From positions 1 through 64,000 of the forward strand of contig JAPPMA010000019.1 of the NCBI GenBank assembly GCA_028819295.1: DNA of 64,000 nt, read 5' to 3'. Of this stretch, positions 35,466 through 45,223 are shown piece after piece. Origin of the DNA: a bacterium. Its GTDB lineage: Bacteria; Actinomycetota; Acidimicrobiia; Acidimicrobiales; Bin134. The notes under the pieces were generated by a model that saw nothing but the letters and a program-made list of their open reading frames with translations, was not told the origin of the DNA and did not search any database. How positions within the stretch are numbered: position 1 is the stretch's first letter; the number at the start of each line of letters is the position of its first letter. A program made the position numbers and the translations under genes.

Positions 35466-36119
35466 GTGGAAGTGACCGCCGTGCATTCGCCAGATCCCAA
35501 CAGCGACAAATCCAACTGGCACACTCCGGCCCCCGCCACCCGCCTTGCCGTCGCCGACCGTCCGCCGCTCACCGTGCAGGTGGTGGGCAATGAGATCAAG
35601 CGGTTGCGCAAGCTTCAAGGGTGGACGCTAGAGCAGCTTGCCTCGGCCTCCGGGGTCAGCGCGGGGCTGCTCTCACAAGTCGAGCGGGGGCAGGGCAACC
35701 CGTCGTTCAACACTCTTGTGCAAGTGGCCCACGCCCTCGGCATCCCAGTGGCGCGTCTCGTCGCTGGTGAGCAGATGACCTCGCCGGTTCTGAGACGCGA
35801 GGACCGTCGCCGGCTCAATCTTCCTAACGACGAACTCATCGTGGCTGAATTGCTCACTGCACGACCCGACAGTGCCCTGGAAGTAATCCGCATTGTGACC
35901 GAGCCGGGGTACTCAAGCGAGGACACGCCGTTCGCACACGAGGGCGAGGAATTCGGCATCGTCTTGGAGGGTACCCACGCCGTCAACGTGGGCGGTACCC
36001 ACTATGTGCTTCGAGCGGGCGACTCCATCTCCTACGACTCCACTATCCCCCACTGGTACGAGAACCCCGGCGAGGGCACGTCGGTGTCGCTGTGGGTGGT
36101 GACCCCACCGAGCTTCTGA
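35466..36119 (+). CDS. XRE-family regulator with C-terminal cupin domain
   Basis: About 217 aa. The helix-turn-helix is at GNEIKRLRKLQGWTLEQLAS through VSAGLLSQVERGQGNPS. The cupin-2 domain (HEGEEFGIVLEGTHAVNVGG, YVLRAGDSISYDSTIPHWYE) would sense a small ligand. Such regulators typically control amine, amino-acid or organic-acid catabolism. The start is uncertain: GTG codons at 35466, 35472 and 35481 are all possible, and none has a convincing ribosome site. Divergent from GMC and four bases ahead of the FAD oxidoreductase gene, it is placed to control the whole 33-44 kb locus. Confidence 0.85.
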   Translation: MEVTAVHSPDPNSDKSNWHTPAPATRLAVADRPPLTVQVVGNEIKRLRKLQGWTLEQLASASGVSAGLLSQVERGQGNPSFNTLVQVAHALGIPVARLVAGEQMTSPVLRREDRRRLNLPNDELIVAELLTARPDSALEVIRIVTEPGYSSEDTPFAHEGEEFGIVLEGTHAVNVGGTHYVLRAGDSISYDSTIPHWYENPGEGTSVSLWVVTPPSF

Positions 36120-36123
36120 AGCG

Positions 36124-37485
36124 ATGCGCTCCTCCGTCACCCGAGCGGCCGCCGACGCACCGGTGATGGCCCAAAGCGACGTGGTCGTCGTCGGGGGCGG
36201 ACCGGCTGGGCTGGCCGCGGCAGTGTCGGCGGCCCGCCAAGGGGCGAGCGTGACCCTGCTGGAGCGCTATGCCTATCTCGGAGGTCTGGCGGCTGGAGGA
36301 ATGGTCTTGGTGCTCGACGACTTTGCCGACGGCGCCGAAGAGATCACCGTTCATGGCATCGCCCAAGAGATGGTGGAGCGCCTCGACGCGCTGGGGCTGG
36401 CTATCTACCCACCGCCTGAGGACCGAATCCTGAGTGACGAAATGTGGAGTCGCTGGTCTCGGTGGGGGGTGTTCGACCTCTACGCCAAAGGCCCCAAGAA
36501 ATCCATCGTGTATGCCGCAGCCTTCGATCCCGACGGATGGAAGCGGGTATCCAACAACCTCGTGGAGGAAGCGGGAGTCGACGTTCGGCTCCACTCGTGG
36601 TTTTCGGCGCCGATCATGGAAGGCGACACCGTCTCCGGCGTGATCTGCGAGACCAAGGCCGGCCCCCAAGCCGTCCTCGGCGATGTCGTCATCGACGCCA
36701 GCGGTGACGCCGATGTGGCTGCCACCGCGGGCGCACCCTTCGTAGAAGGGTCGTACATGGTGACTACGGTCTTTCGCCTCGGCAACGTGGACACCGACGC
36801 CGCCGAAGAATTCGAGCGCTCCCAACCCGCCGAGTGCCATGCCGTGAACCGCGGGGCGCGGCGCATCCTCGGCGGCTCCTGGGCTCTGTGGTGGCTGAAA
36901 ACACCGCTAGCGGGGGTGGTCTGGTGCAACTGTCCACACATGACCGGCTATGACGGGCTGAGCGTGGAGGATCTCACCGCCGCCGACCGGGAGGGTCGTA
37001 AGAAGATCGCCGGCCTAGTGGACTATGTGCGCGAGCACTATCCGGGGTTTGAGAAGGCCGTGGTGGTCGACGTGGCGCCTCAGATCGGAGTACGCCAGTC
37101 GCGTCTCATCAATGGCGAATACGTCGTCACCAAAGACGATGTTGTGAATCGGGTTCATTTCGCTGACAGCGTGGCCCGCGGCCGCGGCTACTACACGCCG
37201 TATCGGGCGATGCTGCCGCGCAATGTGGAGCAGCTTCTGGTCGCCGGACGGCACTATTCGGTGACCCCCGAGGCCCAGAAGCTGTCGCGGGAGATTCCGC
37301 CCTGCATGGCGATGGGCGAGGCGGCGGGCACGGCCGCCGTCGAGGCGCTGGACACTGGCGTTGCCGTCCGCAAAGCGGACGTCGCCGCGATCCAGCGCCG
37401 GCTGCGCCGCCACGGCGCCGACCCGGGAGACATCCCCTCCACCCGGGCGCGCCCGGCCAGCCCCCTACCCAAGGGGGCCCCGTGA
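36124..37485 (+). CDS. FAD-dependent oxidoreductase
   Basis: A 453-aa flavoprotein of the FAD_oxidored type: VVVVGGGPAGLAAAVSAARQ (19-38) is the dinucleotide-binding fold, ERYAYLGGLAAGG the second contact, VVIDASGDADVAATAGAPF the middle glycine-rich strand, and LVAGRHYSVTPEAQ followed by CMAMGEAAGTAA the C-terminal FAD contact. The extended N-terminus (MRSSVTRAAADAPVMAQ) suggests the true start may be the internal ATG 14 codons in. The stop overlaps the CoA-transferase GTG by four bases. Substrate unknown; by context it oxidises the compound that is then CoA-activated. Confidence 0.87.
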   Translation: MRSSVTRAAADAPVMAQSDVVVVGGGPAGLAAAVSAARQGASVTLLERYAYLGGLAAGGMVLVLDDFADGAEEITVHGIAQEMVERLDALGLAIYPPPEDRILSDEMWSRWSRWGVFDLYAKGPKKSIVYAAAFDPDGWKRVSNNLVEEAGVDVRLHSWFSAPIMEGDTVSGVICETKAGPQAVLGDVVIDASGDADVAATAGAPFVEGSYMVTTVFRLGNVDTDAAEEFERSQPAECHAVNRGARRILGGSWALWWLKTPLAGVVWCNCPHMTGYDGLSVEDLTAADREGRKKIAGLVDYVREHYPGFEKAVVVDVAPQIGVRQSRLINGEYVVTKDDVVNRVHFADSVARGRGYYTPYRAMLPRNVEQLLVAGRHYSVTPEAQKLSREIPPCMAMGEAAGTAAVEALDTGVAVRKADVAAIQRRLRRHGADPGDIPSTRARPASPLPKGAP

Positions 37486-38681
37486 GCGGTTGGGCCGTGG
37501 AGAGCAACGCGGCCCAACCGCTGGCCGGGATACGTATCCTGGATTTCTCGCAGATCATGATGGGCCCAGTCGCCACCCAGCTATTGGCCGACCACGGTGC
37601 AGACGTGTTGAAAATCGAGCGCCCCGGCAACGGCGACATCTTCCGCCACGCCATCGTCGATCCCGACGGTGACGAGCACCCCGCCTTCGGGGCGGTGAAC
37701 CGCAACAAGCGCAGCGTGGTGGTTGATGTCCGCGAACCTGAGGGATTGGCCCTGATCGACGATCTGGTGACGGCGGCCGACGTGGTGGTGAACAACTACC
37801 GGCCAGGCGTGATGGACCGCTTGGGTCTGGGGTACGAGCGCCTTTCGGGGATCAACCCCGGCATCGTCTACGCCCAAGGGACCGGCTTCGGAACCGAGGG
37901 GGTGTACGCCCACAAAGGCGGCCAAGACATCTTGGCCCAAGCTCTAACCGGCGCCATGGCCCACAAGGCCGACGACGACCACCCCACCGCGATTTATCCC
38001 CTGTCGCTGGCCGACTACACCGCCGGAATGCACATGGTGCAGGGCATCCTCATGGCATTGCTCCAGCGCACCCGTACCGGACAAGGCCAAAGGGTCGAGG
38101 TTTCGCTGTACGACTCCCTTCTCGCCATGCAGATCTTGGAGGCCACGATGTCGCTGATGGGCCGCGGCATCGTGAACTGGGCCCGACTCCCCTTGGTTGG
38201 CACGTTTGCCGCTTCCGATGGCGAGGTTGTTGTGGTGGGCGCCTTCAAGCCGAATCCGCTGCGCGACATTTGCGCCGCTCTTGAGATGCCCGACCTTTCG
38301 GCCGAGCCCGACTTCGCAACCATGGCCGAACAGACCGTCAACCGGCCCCGCCTTCAGGCGTTGATCGCCGAGGCCATCGAGCGGTTCACCTCTGCTGAGG
38401 TGATCGAGCGTCTCGAAGCCCAGGACGTGCTTTGCGCGCCGGTGCGGACCCTCGAAGAGGCCTTGGACGACCCGCATACCGCACCGATGATCGTGGAGAT
38501 GCCCCGACCGGCTCTAACGCCGCTGCGCTCGCTGGCTTCTCCAGTACACCTGCCGGACACACCATCCTCCGTGCGGCACTCCCCACCGGGCCTCGGCGAG
38601 GGAACAGTCGAGGCACTGGCTGACTACGGAATCGAACCTGAGCGCGTGCATGCGCTCATCGCAGAGGGAGTACTGGCATGA
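37482..38681 (+). CDS. CaiB/BaiF-family (class III) CoA-transferase
   Basis: A 399-aa class III CoA-transferase that moves CoA between carboxylic acids. The N-terminus LAGIRILDFSQIMMGPVATQLLADHGADVLKIE is typical (first 35 residues of the domain). NYRPGVMDRLGLGYERL and the KGGQDILAQALTGAM segment contain the aspartate expected to form the acyl-anhydride intermediate. GTG start, overlapping neighbours on both sides by four bases. It would activate an acid arising from the preceding oxidoreductases. Confidence 0.92.
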   Translation: MSGWAVESNAAQPLAGIRILDFSQIMMGPVATQLLADHGADVLKIERPGNGDIFRHAIVDPDGDEHPAFGAVNRNKRSVVVDVREPEGLALIDDLVTAADVVVNNYRPGVMDRLGLGYERLSGINPGIVYAQGTGFGTEGVYAHKGGQDILAQALTGAMAHKADDDHPTAIYPLSLADYTAGMHMVQGILMALLQRTRTGQGQRVEVSLYDSLLAMQILEATMSLMGRGIVNWARLPLVGTFAASDGEVVVVGAFKPNPLRDICAALEMPDLSAEPDFATMAEQTVNRPRLQALIAEAIERFTSAEVIERLEAQDVLCAPVRTLEEALDDPHTAPMIVEMPRPALTPLRSLASPVHLPDTPSSVRHSPPGLGEGTVEALADYGIEPERVHALIAEGVLA

Positions 38682-39451
38682 GCATCGATCTGGTTGTGGC
38701 CAATCACGTCGCCCGGGTAACGATCAACCGCCCCGACCGGCTCAACGCCATCGACGAGGCCCACCAAGACGAACTGCTGCGGACCTGGGAGGCCATAGAA
38801 GCGGACCGCTCTGTGCGAGTCGTGGTGCTCACCGGTGCCGGTGACCGCGCCTTCTGCGCTGGCGACGACATGCGCGCCGAGGGCGCCAAAGACCTTGACT
38901 ACTGGCTGCGGCCCCGCCGAGATGGCTTTGGCCACCTCCCACTGCGCGACTCCCTGGATGTGCCAGTACTAGCCAGGGTCAATGGATATGCCCTCGGAGG
39001 CGGACTAGAGCTCGTGGTGGGATGTGACCTGGCGGTGGCATCGGAGGACGCCGTGCTGGGCTTCGTGGAACCAAGGCTGGGCCGCCTTCCGCTGGATGGG
39101 GGGATCGTGTCACTGGCAAGGCAGTTGCCGGCCAAGTGGGCCATGGAGGTGCTGTTAACCGGTAAGCGATTCAGCGCCGCCGAGGCACTGGGGCTGGGCC
39201 TGCTGAACGAGGTCGTTCCCGCGGAGGACCTGGACACCGCGGTGGACCGCTGGCTGGAGGAGCTGCTGGCATGCGCCCCGCTGTCGCTGCGGGCCATCAA
39301 GCAGATCGTACACCGCACCTCTCACATGACCGCGGCCGACGCACGTATGGCCAATCTCCCCGCCCTGGTGGAGGTGCTGACGTCGTCGGATTGCGAGGAA
39401 GGGATTCGTGCCTTCAGCGAGAAGCGGGCTCCGCTCTGGGAGGGCCGCTGA
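38678..39451 (+). CDS. Enoyl-CoA hydratase/isomerase
   Basis: A 257-aa crotonase-fold protein. INRPDRLNAIDE (residues about 17-28), the oxyanion-hole segments GDRAFCAGDDM and VNGYALGGGLELVVGCD, and the catalytic-region FVEPRLGRLPLDGG are present. The first catalytic glutamate position (VEPRLG) is kept. The position of the second, usually in P-G-x-G, reads L-P-L-D-G-G, so the precise reaction (hydration or isomerisation) is uncertain. Last gene of the regulator-led operon; 115 bases separate it from the transporter genes. Confidence 0.9.
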   Translation: MSIDLVVANHVARVTINRPDRLNAIDEAHQDELLRTWEAIEADRSVRVVVLTGAGDRAFCAGDDMRAEGAKDLDYWLRPRRDGFGHLPLRDSLDVPVLARVNGYALGGGLELVVGCDLAVASEDAVLGFVEPRLGRLPLDGGIVSLARQLPAKWAMEVLLTGKRFSAAEALGLGLLNEVVPAEDLDTAVDRWLEELLACAPLSLRAIKQIVHRTSHMTAADARMANLPALVEVLTSSDCEEGIRAFSEKRAPLWEGR

Positions 39452-39485
39452 GCCACCCTGGCCGGTCGAGCCCTCAGCCGATTTT

Positions 39486-39535
39486 GATTAATTGAAAATC
39501 TACACTTTCGATTAATTGAAGAACTGCATTATAGT
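39486..39535 (+). promoter_or_regulatory. Direct-repeat operator and promoter before the BMP transporter
   Basis: GATTAATTGAA occurs at 39486-39496 and again at 39510-39520, 24 bases apart, in an AT-rich island. A -10-like TATAGT lies at 39530-39535, with the second repeat in the -35 area. A good GGGAGG ribosome site follows at 39555-39560. The repeats are likely regulator sites for the importer operon. Confidence 0.5.
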
Positions 39536-39566
39536 GAACTCACTGCCCCGAGCAGGGAGGAATCTG

Positions 39567-40682
39567 ATGAGAAATCGACTGAAGTTCGCGGCCATCCTGC
39601 TGGCCCTCACCCTCGTTGCCGCTGCCTGCGGAAACGATGATGACGGAGGCAGCGCCGCCCCCGAGCCCTCCCCTGCCCCAACAGAAGCGCCGACAGAGGC
39701 ACCGACGCCGGCGCCTGAGCCTGATCCCACCGAGGCGCCGACACCCGCCCCGGAGCCAGCCGATGCACCATCGGTTGCCCTCGTGGTCAACCAGAAGGCG
39801 GGCGACATGGGGCCGATCGACGACCTCGTGCGGGGGCTCGAGATGGTGGAGGCCGACTTTGGAGCGGAAACCACCTTCATCGAGACCACCGACCCGTCCA
39901 CATTTGAGACCACGCTTCGCAACCTGGCTAATCAGGGCACAGACATCATCGCTGTGACTTTCCCGCCCATGCAGGATGCCGTCACAGCCGTGGCCCCGGA
40001 CTTCCCCGACACCCGTTTCATTCACGTCTTCGGTTTCGAAGGAGGCATCGACAACCTCGTCTCCATCGGATTCGACTACTACAAGGGCACTTATCTGGCC
40101 GGTATCCTGGCCGGCGCGTTGAACACCACTGGCAAGGTCGGATTCGTGGGCGGCGTGTCGATCCCGCCGCTGAATGCCGACTACAACGCCTTCGTGGCCG
40201 CAGCCCAAACCAAGGATTCCGAAATCACCGGCGAGGCCGCTTTCGCTGACTCTTTCGAGGATCCCGCCAAGGGTCGTGAGCTCGGCGCGGCACTGTACGA
40301 CGGCGGCGTGGACATCATCATGACCGACGCGGCCGCCACCGATCTCGGCGTCATCCAGGCCGCCGAGGAGAAGGGCGGCTATGTGATCGGCGGCTCGGAG
40401 AACTACTTCAACAGCCCCGCCGTGATCGCCAGCGTCCTGCTGTACTGGGCACAGGTTCTCTACGACCAAGTCGAGCACGCCCTCAGCGACGACTACACGC
40501 CCGGCTACGTCGGCGCCGGGGTGGCCGAAGGCGGGGTGGACCTGTTGGTCAACCCCGACTTCCTTGCCAACGGCCCGGCCGAGATGGTGGACATAATCAA
40601 CGCCACGCTTGGTGAAATCGACAATGCTCGCTCGCAGATTACCGATGGATCCCTCGAGGTGCCCTTCGACCCCGAACTCTGA
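39567..40682 (+). CDS. BMP-family ABC transporter substrate-binding lipoprotein
   Basis: A 371-aa extracytoplasmic binding protein. The signal MRNRLKFAAILLALTLVAAAC ends in a lipobox with Cys21. Residues 31-70 are a Pro/Ala/Glu/Thr linker containing an internal repeat (TEAPTPAPEP twice). The Bmp/PnrA domain follows: GDMGPIDDLVRGLE, DIIAVTFPPMQDAV, GFDYYKGTYLAGILAGAL and GAGVAEGGVDLLVNPDF. The family carries nucleosides and related small molecules; here a different substrate fits the catabolic neighbours. GGGAGG six bases before the ATG at 39567 decides the start over an ATG 17 codons upstream. Confidence 0.9.
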   Translation: MRNRLKFAAILLALTLVAAACGNDDDGGSAAPEPSPAPTEAPTEAPTPAPEPDPTEAPTPAPEPADAPSVALVVNQKAGDMGPIDDLVRGLEMVEADFGAETTFIETTDPSTFETTLRNLANQGTDIIAVTFPPMQDAVTAVAPDFPDTRFIHVFGFEGGIDNLVSIGFDYYKGTYLAGILAGALNTTGKVGFVGGVSIPPLNADYNAFVAAAQTKDSEITGEAAFADSFEDPAKGRELGAALYDGGVDIIMTDAAATDLGVIQAAEEKGGYVIGGSENYFNSPAVIASVLLYWAQVLYDQVEHALSDDYTPGYVGAGVAEGGVDLLVNPDFLANGPAEMVDIINATLGEIDNARSQITDGSLEVPFDPEL

Positions 40683-40701
40683 GGCCGGTAACCTCGCATC
40701 G

Positions 40702-42255
40702 ATGACGGCGCCGAGCGATTCGGCATCCGCCGAGACTCCGGCGGTTCGCTGCCGGTCGCTCGGCGTCTCCTTCGGTGCCGTTCAGGCACTGCGCGACGTC
40801 AGCCTCGACCTTGTACCGGGTCGAATCCATGCGCTGGTCGGCCAAAACGGGGCTGGCAAGACCACGCTGGCCAAAGTGCTCGGCGGTCTGCAAGCACCCA
40901 ACACCGGAGAGGTGCATGTCGGTGGTCGAAAGATTCCTCCCGGCGACGTGCGGGCCGCCCAAATCGCCGGACTGTCGATGGTCCACCAGCACTTTTCGCT
41001 GCCCCCGTCCTTCACGGTCGCGGAAGCTCTCGAGCTAGCCGCAGCCCGAAAGGACGGCCGTTCGTTCTTCCGGCGGACCGAACTGCAACGGAAATGGCAG
41101 AACGAGGTGGCCGAACTAGGCGGCCCGACAATACTGTCGACTCGCATCCGGGATCTGCACGTGGAGACCCGCCAGTCGCTGGAGATTGTGCGGGCACTGG
41201 CCGGAGACGCGCGAATTCTGCTGCTGGACGAACCCACGGCCTTACTTACGCCTGCGGCCACCGACCAGCTATTCGAGCGGTTGCTGCGCCTTCGTGACAA
41301 TGGGGTCACCATCCTCATCGTGCTGCACAAGCTGCGGGAGGTGGCCGCCGTCGCGGAAACGGTGAGCGTGCTGCGCGACGGAGAACTGGTCCTCGGCCCC
41401 AGCGAGATGGCCGAGGTTTCTGAAGGACAGCTGAGCGATGCCATCGTCGGGCCCGCATCCGGTGCGGACCGCACGGTCGGGATGGCACCCGCAGCTGAAG
41501 CAGCTCAGGAGACGCTGCTGGAGTTGGCAGGGGTCTCCACCCGGGAATCAGCCTTCGAACTCGGTCTCAACGAAATCAACCTCCGAGTCGAATCCCAGGA
41601 GATCGTGGGCATCGCCGGCGTGGAGGGAAACGGGCAGCGAGGCCTTGTCTCTGCGATCGCTGGGCTGACTCCCATCGCCGACGGCTCTATGCGCCTCGGC
41701 GGTGTCGACGCAACCCGCGCTGGTCCCGCTCGCAGAAGGCTGCGGGGACTGCGCCTGGTGCCCTTTGACCGAAACACCGAAGGGATCAGTCGCAGTGCCC
41801 CTCTGTGGCTGAACCAATCGGCGCTTCGCCTTGTTGGGCGGCACCCCCGGCGGTTCCCGCTGATCTCGCTTCGCCAATACAAACGTCAAGCAGCCGAGGC
41901 AATGGACGTTTGGCGAGTGCGCTATGACACCGTCGCGCAACCAGCCGAGAGCCTCTCCGGCGGAAACGTGCAGCGCCTGATCCTGTCAAGAGAGCTGGCT
42001 CCTGGAGTCGAGGTGCTGGTGGCAGCCCAGCCCACTCGCGGCCTCGACTTCTCCGCCACCAATTTCGTGCGCCGGTCGCTGCGTGAGCTGCGCGACGGCG
42101 GCGCGGGCGTCCTGTTGGTGTCCTCCGACCTCGATGAGCTGTTTGAGCTCTCCGACCGCCTCCTCGTTATGTACGGCGGGCGCATCGTGGCGAGATTCGA
42201 AGCACCATACGACCGCCGCACAGTGGGTGACGCAATGACCGGAGCTCTGCGGTGA
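40702..42255 (+). CDS. ABC transporter ATP-binding protein, two NBDs (BMP/sugar type)
   Basis: A 517-aa ATPase with two nucleotide-binding halves. The first has Walker A GQNGAGKTT and Walker B ILLLDEPTALL, but its signature region reads LHVETRQSLEIVRAL where relatives have S-V-G-E-Q-Q. The second has GVEGNGQRGL in place of a Walker A (normal for this subfamily) and a canonical LSGGNVQRL. One competent composite site is therefore expected. The stop overlaps the first permease by four bases (GTGA). Confidence 0.9.
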   Translation: MTAPSDSASAETPAVRCRSLGVSFGAVQALRDVSLDLVPGRIHALVGQNGAGKTTLAKVLGGLQAPNTGEVHVGGRKIPPGDVRAAQIAGLSMVHQHFSLPPSFTVAEALELAAARKDGRSFFRRTELQRKWQNEVAELGGPTILSTRIRDLHVETRQSLEIVRALAGDARILLLDEPTALLTPAATDQLFERLLRLRDNGVTILIVLHKLREVAAVAETVSVLRDGELVLGPSEMAEVSEGQLSDAIVGPASGADRTVGMAPAAEAAQETLLELAGVSTRESAFELGLNEINLRVESQEIVGIAGVEGNGQRGLVSAIAGLTPIADGSMRLGGVDATRAGPARRRLRGLRLVPFDRNTEGISRSAPLWLNQSALRLVGRHPRRFPLISLRQYKRQAAEAMDVWRVRYDTVAQPAESLSGGNVQRLILSRELAPGVEVLVAAQPTRGLDFSATNFVRRSLRELRDGGAGVLLVSSDLDELFELSDRLLVMYGGRIVARFEAPYDRRTVGDAMTGALR

Positions 42256-43295
42256 CCGGCAGCCTCCAACGGGTGGCTTCCACCGTGGTGCTGGTGGTGG
42301 TCTCCCTTCTCTTGACGGCACTCATCCTGTGGGCCAGCGGCTACCCCGTGGGTGATGTGTTCTCCGGCATCATCCAAGGAGCTGTCACCGCTACGGGGGC
42401 TTCCACTTCGACAATCCGTTGGGCAATTCCGCTGCTGCTCATCGGCTTGGGGGTGGTGGTCGGGTTTCGGGCCGGATTCTTCAACATCGGTGGCCAAGGG
42501 CAGTTCTACATTGGCGCATGCTGCGCCCTGGCCGTGTCGCTGGGATGGCGCGAGGGTCCGGCGCCGTTGGTGATCCTGTGCGGAACGCTCGCGGCCATCG
42601 GCGCCGGGACAGCCTGGTCGCTGCTCCCCGGCTACCTGCGGGTGCGCTTCGGCACCGATGAGGTGCTGACCACGCTAATGATGAGCTTCATCGGCGCGTT
42701 GGTGCTCCAGTACCTGACCGCCGGGCCCATGCGAAACCCGTCGGGCACGGGCCAGACCGCGGCCAGCGAGCGCATCCCAGACTCGTTCCGCATCACCGAT
42801 AGTTCCGGCGTTTCAGCCACCGTGCTTGTACTCGTCGGCGGCGTGGCCGTGCTGGTGTGGCTCTTGCTAGAGCGCACTCGCTTTGGGCTGTCCATGACCC
42901 TGGTGGGCCGGAACCCCACGATGGCCCGTTGGCAGGGCATTGATGTGCGCCGCGTCGGCCTTGCTGCCTTCGCCTTGTCCGGGGCACTGGCAGGTCTGGC
43001 CGGGGCGGTGGAGTTGTATGGCCCCGGTGCTCGCCTGGTTACGGGATTCTCCCCTGAAGTGGGCTTCACTGCCGTTGTTGTAGCACTCGTTGGATTGCTG
43101 ACGGTTGGAGGCACAGTGGTGGCCGCCATCCTGTTCGGGGGATTGCAGTCAGCCATCTTGTTCTTGCCGATCGTGACCGATCTTCCCCCACCTGCCCTGG
43201 TGCTGCTGCACGGCATGGTGGCGTTCTTGGTCACCATCAAGTTCAAAGCGGTGTGGCGGCGAACGGGCCCCGAAGCGAAAGCAGCGGCAGGCTGA
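42252..43295 (+). CDS. ABC transporter permease (BMP/nucleoside type), first
   Basis: A 347-aa inner-membrane permease of the BPD_transp_2 class with about nine or ten helices. [19 protein letters not shown] is the family hallmark and [14 protein letters not shown] the cytoplasmic coupling region. GTG start. It pairs with the next permease as a heterodimer, as in nucleoside uptake systems. Confidence 0.92.
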   Translation: MTGSLQRVASTVVLVVVSLLLTALILWASGYPVGDVFSGIIQGAVTATGASTSTIRWAIPLLLIGLGVVVGFRAGFFNIGGQGQFYIGACCALAVSLGWREGPAPLVILCGTLAAIGAGTAWSLLPGYLRVRFGTDEVLTTLMMSFIGALVLQYLTAGPMRNPSGTGQTAASERIPDSFRITDSSGVSATVLVLVGGVAVLVWLLLERTRFGLSMTLVGRNPTMARWQGIDVRRVGLAAFALSGALAGLAGAVELYGPGARLVTGFSPEVGFTAVVVALVGLLTVGGTVVAAILFGGLQSAILFLPIVTDLPPPALVLLHGMVAFLVTIKFKAVWRRTGPEAKAAAG

Positions 43296-44212
43296 TGGAG
43301 CAGATTCTCGCCACTACGCTCCGCTCGGCCGCACCCCTGGTGCTGGTGGCAACCGCAGGCGTCTTCGCCTTCCGAGCCGGGATCTTCCATCTGGGGCTCG
43401 AAGGGCTGATGATCACTGGTGCATTCACAACCGTGGCCGTGGGCGATGCCACCGGTTCGGTGGAACTTGGGATTCTCGCCGCCGTAGGCGTCAACCTGGT
43501 CCTTTCCGCGTTGTACTGGTGGGTGATCGGTCCCCTCGGCGCCAACGTCATCATCGCCGGGCTGGGGCTCACTTCCATCGGCCTCGGCGGCACGGCCTTC
43601 GCCCTTGGCGCCATCTTCGACAAACGAGGCTCCATTTTCACCGATGTGGTGCTGCCTCGACCGGTGCGCGGGATCACCTCGGGGGCGGGGGTTATCGTCT
43701 CCGAACTCTCAATCCTGGTGTGGATCACACCGTTGATTGTCCTGACCGCCTGGGTGGTGCTGCGGCGCAGCCGGTTCGGGCTGCGGCTCGCCGCAGTGGG
43801 CGAGTATCCCTTCGCTGCTCGATCCGTAGGCGTGAACCCTTCAATCGTGCGGCTTCAGGCGCTGCTCATCGCCGGCGCGCTCTGCGCGCTCGGCGGTGCC
43901 GAGCTGTCGGTAGGAGCGCTGCGCAACTTCACCGAGAACATGACCAACGGCCGGGGGTTCATCGCCTTTGTGGCCGTCATCTTCGGGGCATGGCACCCCA
44001 TCGGCGCGGCTTTGGCTGGGTTGTTTTTCGGCTTCGCCGACGCCATCGGCATCCAATCGCAGATCAACATCACGGAGCGAGTTCCGCGCGAGTTCGTGCT
44101 GATGATCCCCTTCGTCATCACCATCTTCGCCGTGTGGCTGGGCGGGCTTTGGCGACGCCGATCCCTGGAAGCCGAGGCTGGTTACGCCGAACTGCGAGAA
44201 CCCGACTACTAG
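43295..44212 (+). CDS. ABC transporter permease (BMP/nucleoside type), second
   Basis: A 305-aa permease with about eight helices. [19 protein letters not shown] is the hallmark and [20 protein letters not shown] the coupling loop. The ATG at 43295 overlaps the previous stop by one base (TGATG). Last gene of the importer operon; the 110 bases to htpX show no clear terminator. Confidence 0.92.
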   Translation: MEQILATTLRSAAPLVLVATAGVFAFRAGIFHLGLEGLMITGAFTTVAVGDATGSVELGILAAVGVNLVLSALYWWVIGPLGANVIIAGLGLTSIGLGGTAFALGAIFDKRGSIFTDVVLPRPVRGITSGAGVIVSELSILVWITPLIVLTAWVVLRRSRFGLRLAAVGEYPFAARSVGVNPSIVRLQALLIAGALCALGGAELSVGALRNFTENMTNGRGFIAFVAVIFGAWHPIGAALAGLFFGFADAIGIQSQINITERVPREFVLMIPFVITIFAVWLGGLWRRRSLEAEAGYAELREPDY

Positions 44213-44322
44213 CGGAGCAGTCCCGTCAAGAATGTGCCGCGGTCCGCGTCCAACCGGTCATTGCCGCACACTCGCTACGCTCCGATAACCTGCTAGCAGA
44301 TCGAAAGGGAGTGGCGCTGAGC

Positions 44323-45183
44323 ATGAACACGATCAAAACAATCCTGTTGCTGGTGCTGATGGCAGCGCTTTTCGTGGCCGTCGGCGGGCTGCTGGGCGGG
44401 AGCGGCGGACTGGCCATCGGCATTGTCATCGCGGTGATCGTGGTGGGCGGTTCGTACTGGTTCAGCGACAAGCTGGCCATCGCCTCGGCCCGGGCCGTGC
44501 CGGTCACCCCCGAGCAACTTCCGCAGTACCACGCCATCATGGAAGAGCTCACCGCCAAAGCCCAGATTCCCATGCCCAAGCTGTACGTGAGCCCCAATCC
44601 CCAGCCCAACGCCTTCGCCACCGGCCGCAATCCCAAGCACGCCGCGGTCGCGGTTACCGAGGGACTCATCAACCACCTGACGTGGGATGAGATCCGAGGG
44701 GTGCTGGCCCACGAACTGGCCCACATCCGCAACCGCGACATCCTCATCGGATCGGTGGCTGCGGCCATCGCCATGGCCATCACCTTCGCCTCTCGCATCG
44801 CGGTGTGGGGCATGATCTTATTCGGCGGACGAGACCGCGACCGGGGCGCGGGCGACCTGATTGGAGTGCTGGTGGCCGCCATCTTGGCCCCCATTGCCGC
44901 CAGTCTGATCCAGATGGCCATCAGCCGCACCCGGGAATACCAGGCCGACGCCTCCGCGGCTCGGCTCATCGGGGATGGCGAACCGTTGGCCCGAGCATTG
45001 GAGAAGCTGAACGCCGCCTCCCAGCGCATCCCGGTCAACGTTCCGGTGGAGCAGGCGTCGCACTACATCGTGAACCCGCTCACCGGCCGGGCCAGCTTCC
45101 GCAGCCTGTTCAGCACCCACCCCCCCGCCGAGGAGCGCATCCGCCGCCTCCGCTCCGGCGAGTGGGTCCCCCAGGCGTACTAA
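44323..45183 (+). CDS. htpX: HtpX-type membrane zinc metalloprotease
   Basis: A 286-aa M48-family membrane protease for quality control of membrane proteins. The zinc motif HELAH is at 130-134 and the third ligand Glu205 is in [14 protein letters not shown]. Hydrophobic helices lie at 6-45, 142-165 and 178-200. The C-terminal [13 protein letters not shown] is the normal family end. ATG at 44323 with GGGAG 11 bases upstream; an in-frame GTG at 44311 lacks spacing for a ribosome site. Confidence 0.93.
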   Translation: MNTIKTILLLVLMAALFVAVGGLLGGSGGLAIGIVIAVIVVGGSYWFSDKLAIASARAVPVTPEQLPQYHAIMEELTAKAQIPMPKLYVSPNPQPNAFATGRNPKHAAVAVTEGLINHLTWDEIRGVLAHELAHIRNRDILIGSVAAAIAMAITFASRIAVWGMILFGGRDRDRGAGDLIGVLVAAILAPIAASLIQMAISRTREYQADASAARLIGDGEPLARALEKLNAASQRIPVNVPVEQASHYIVNPLTGRASFRSLFSTHPPAEERIRRLRSGEWVPQAY

Positions 45184-45223
45184 TCGCCGCCCTGCCCTCC
45201 AGAAAACCCCAAAGAATCAGCGC

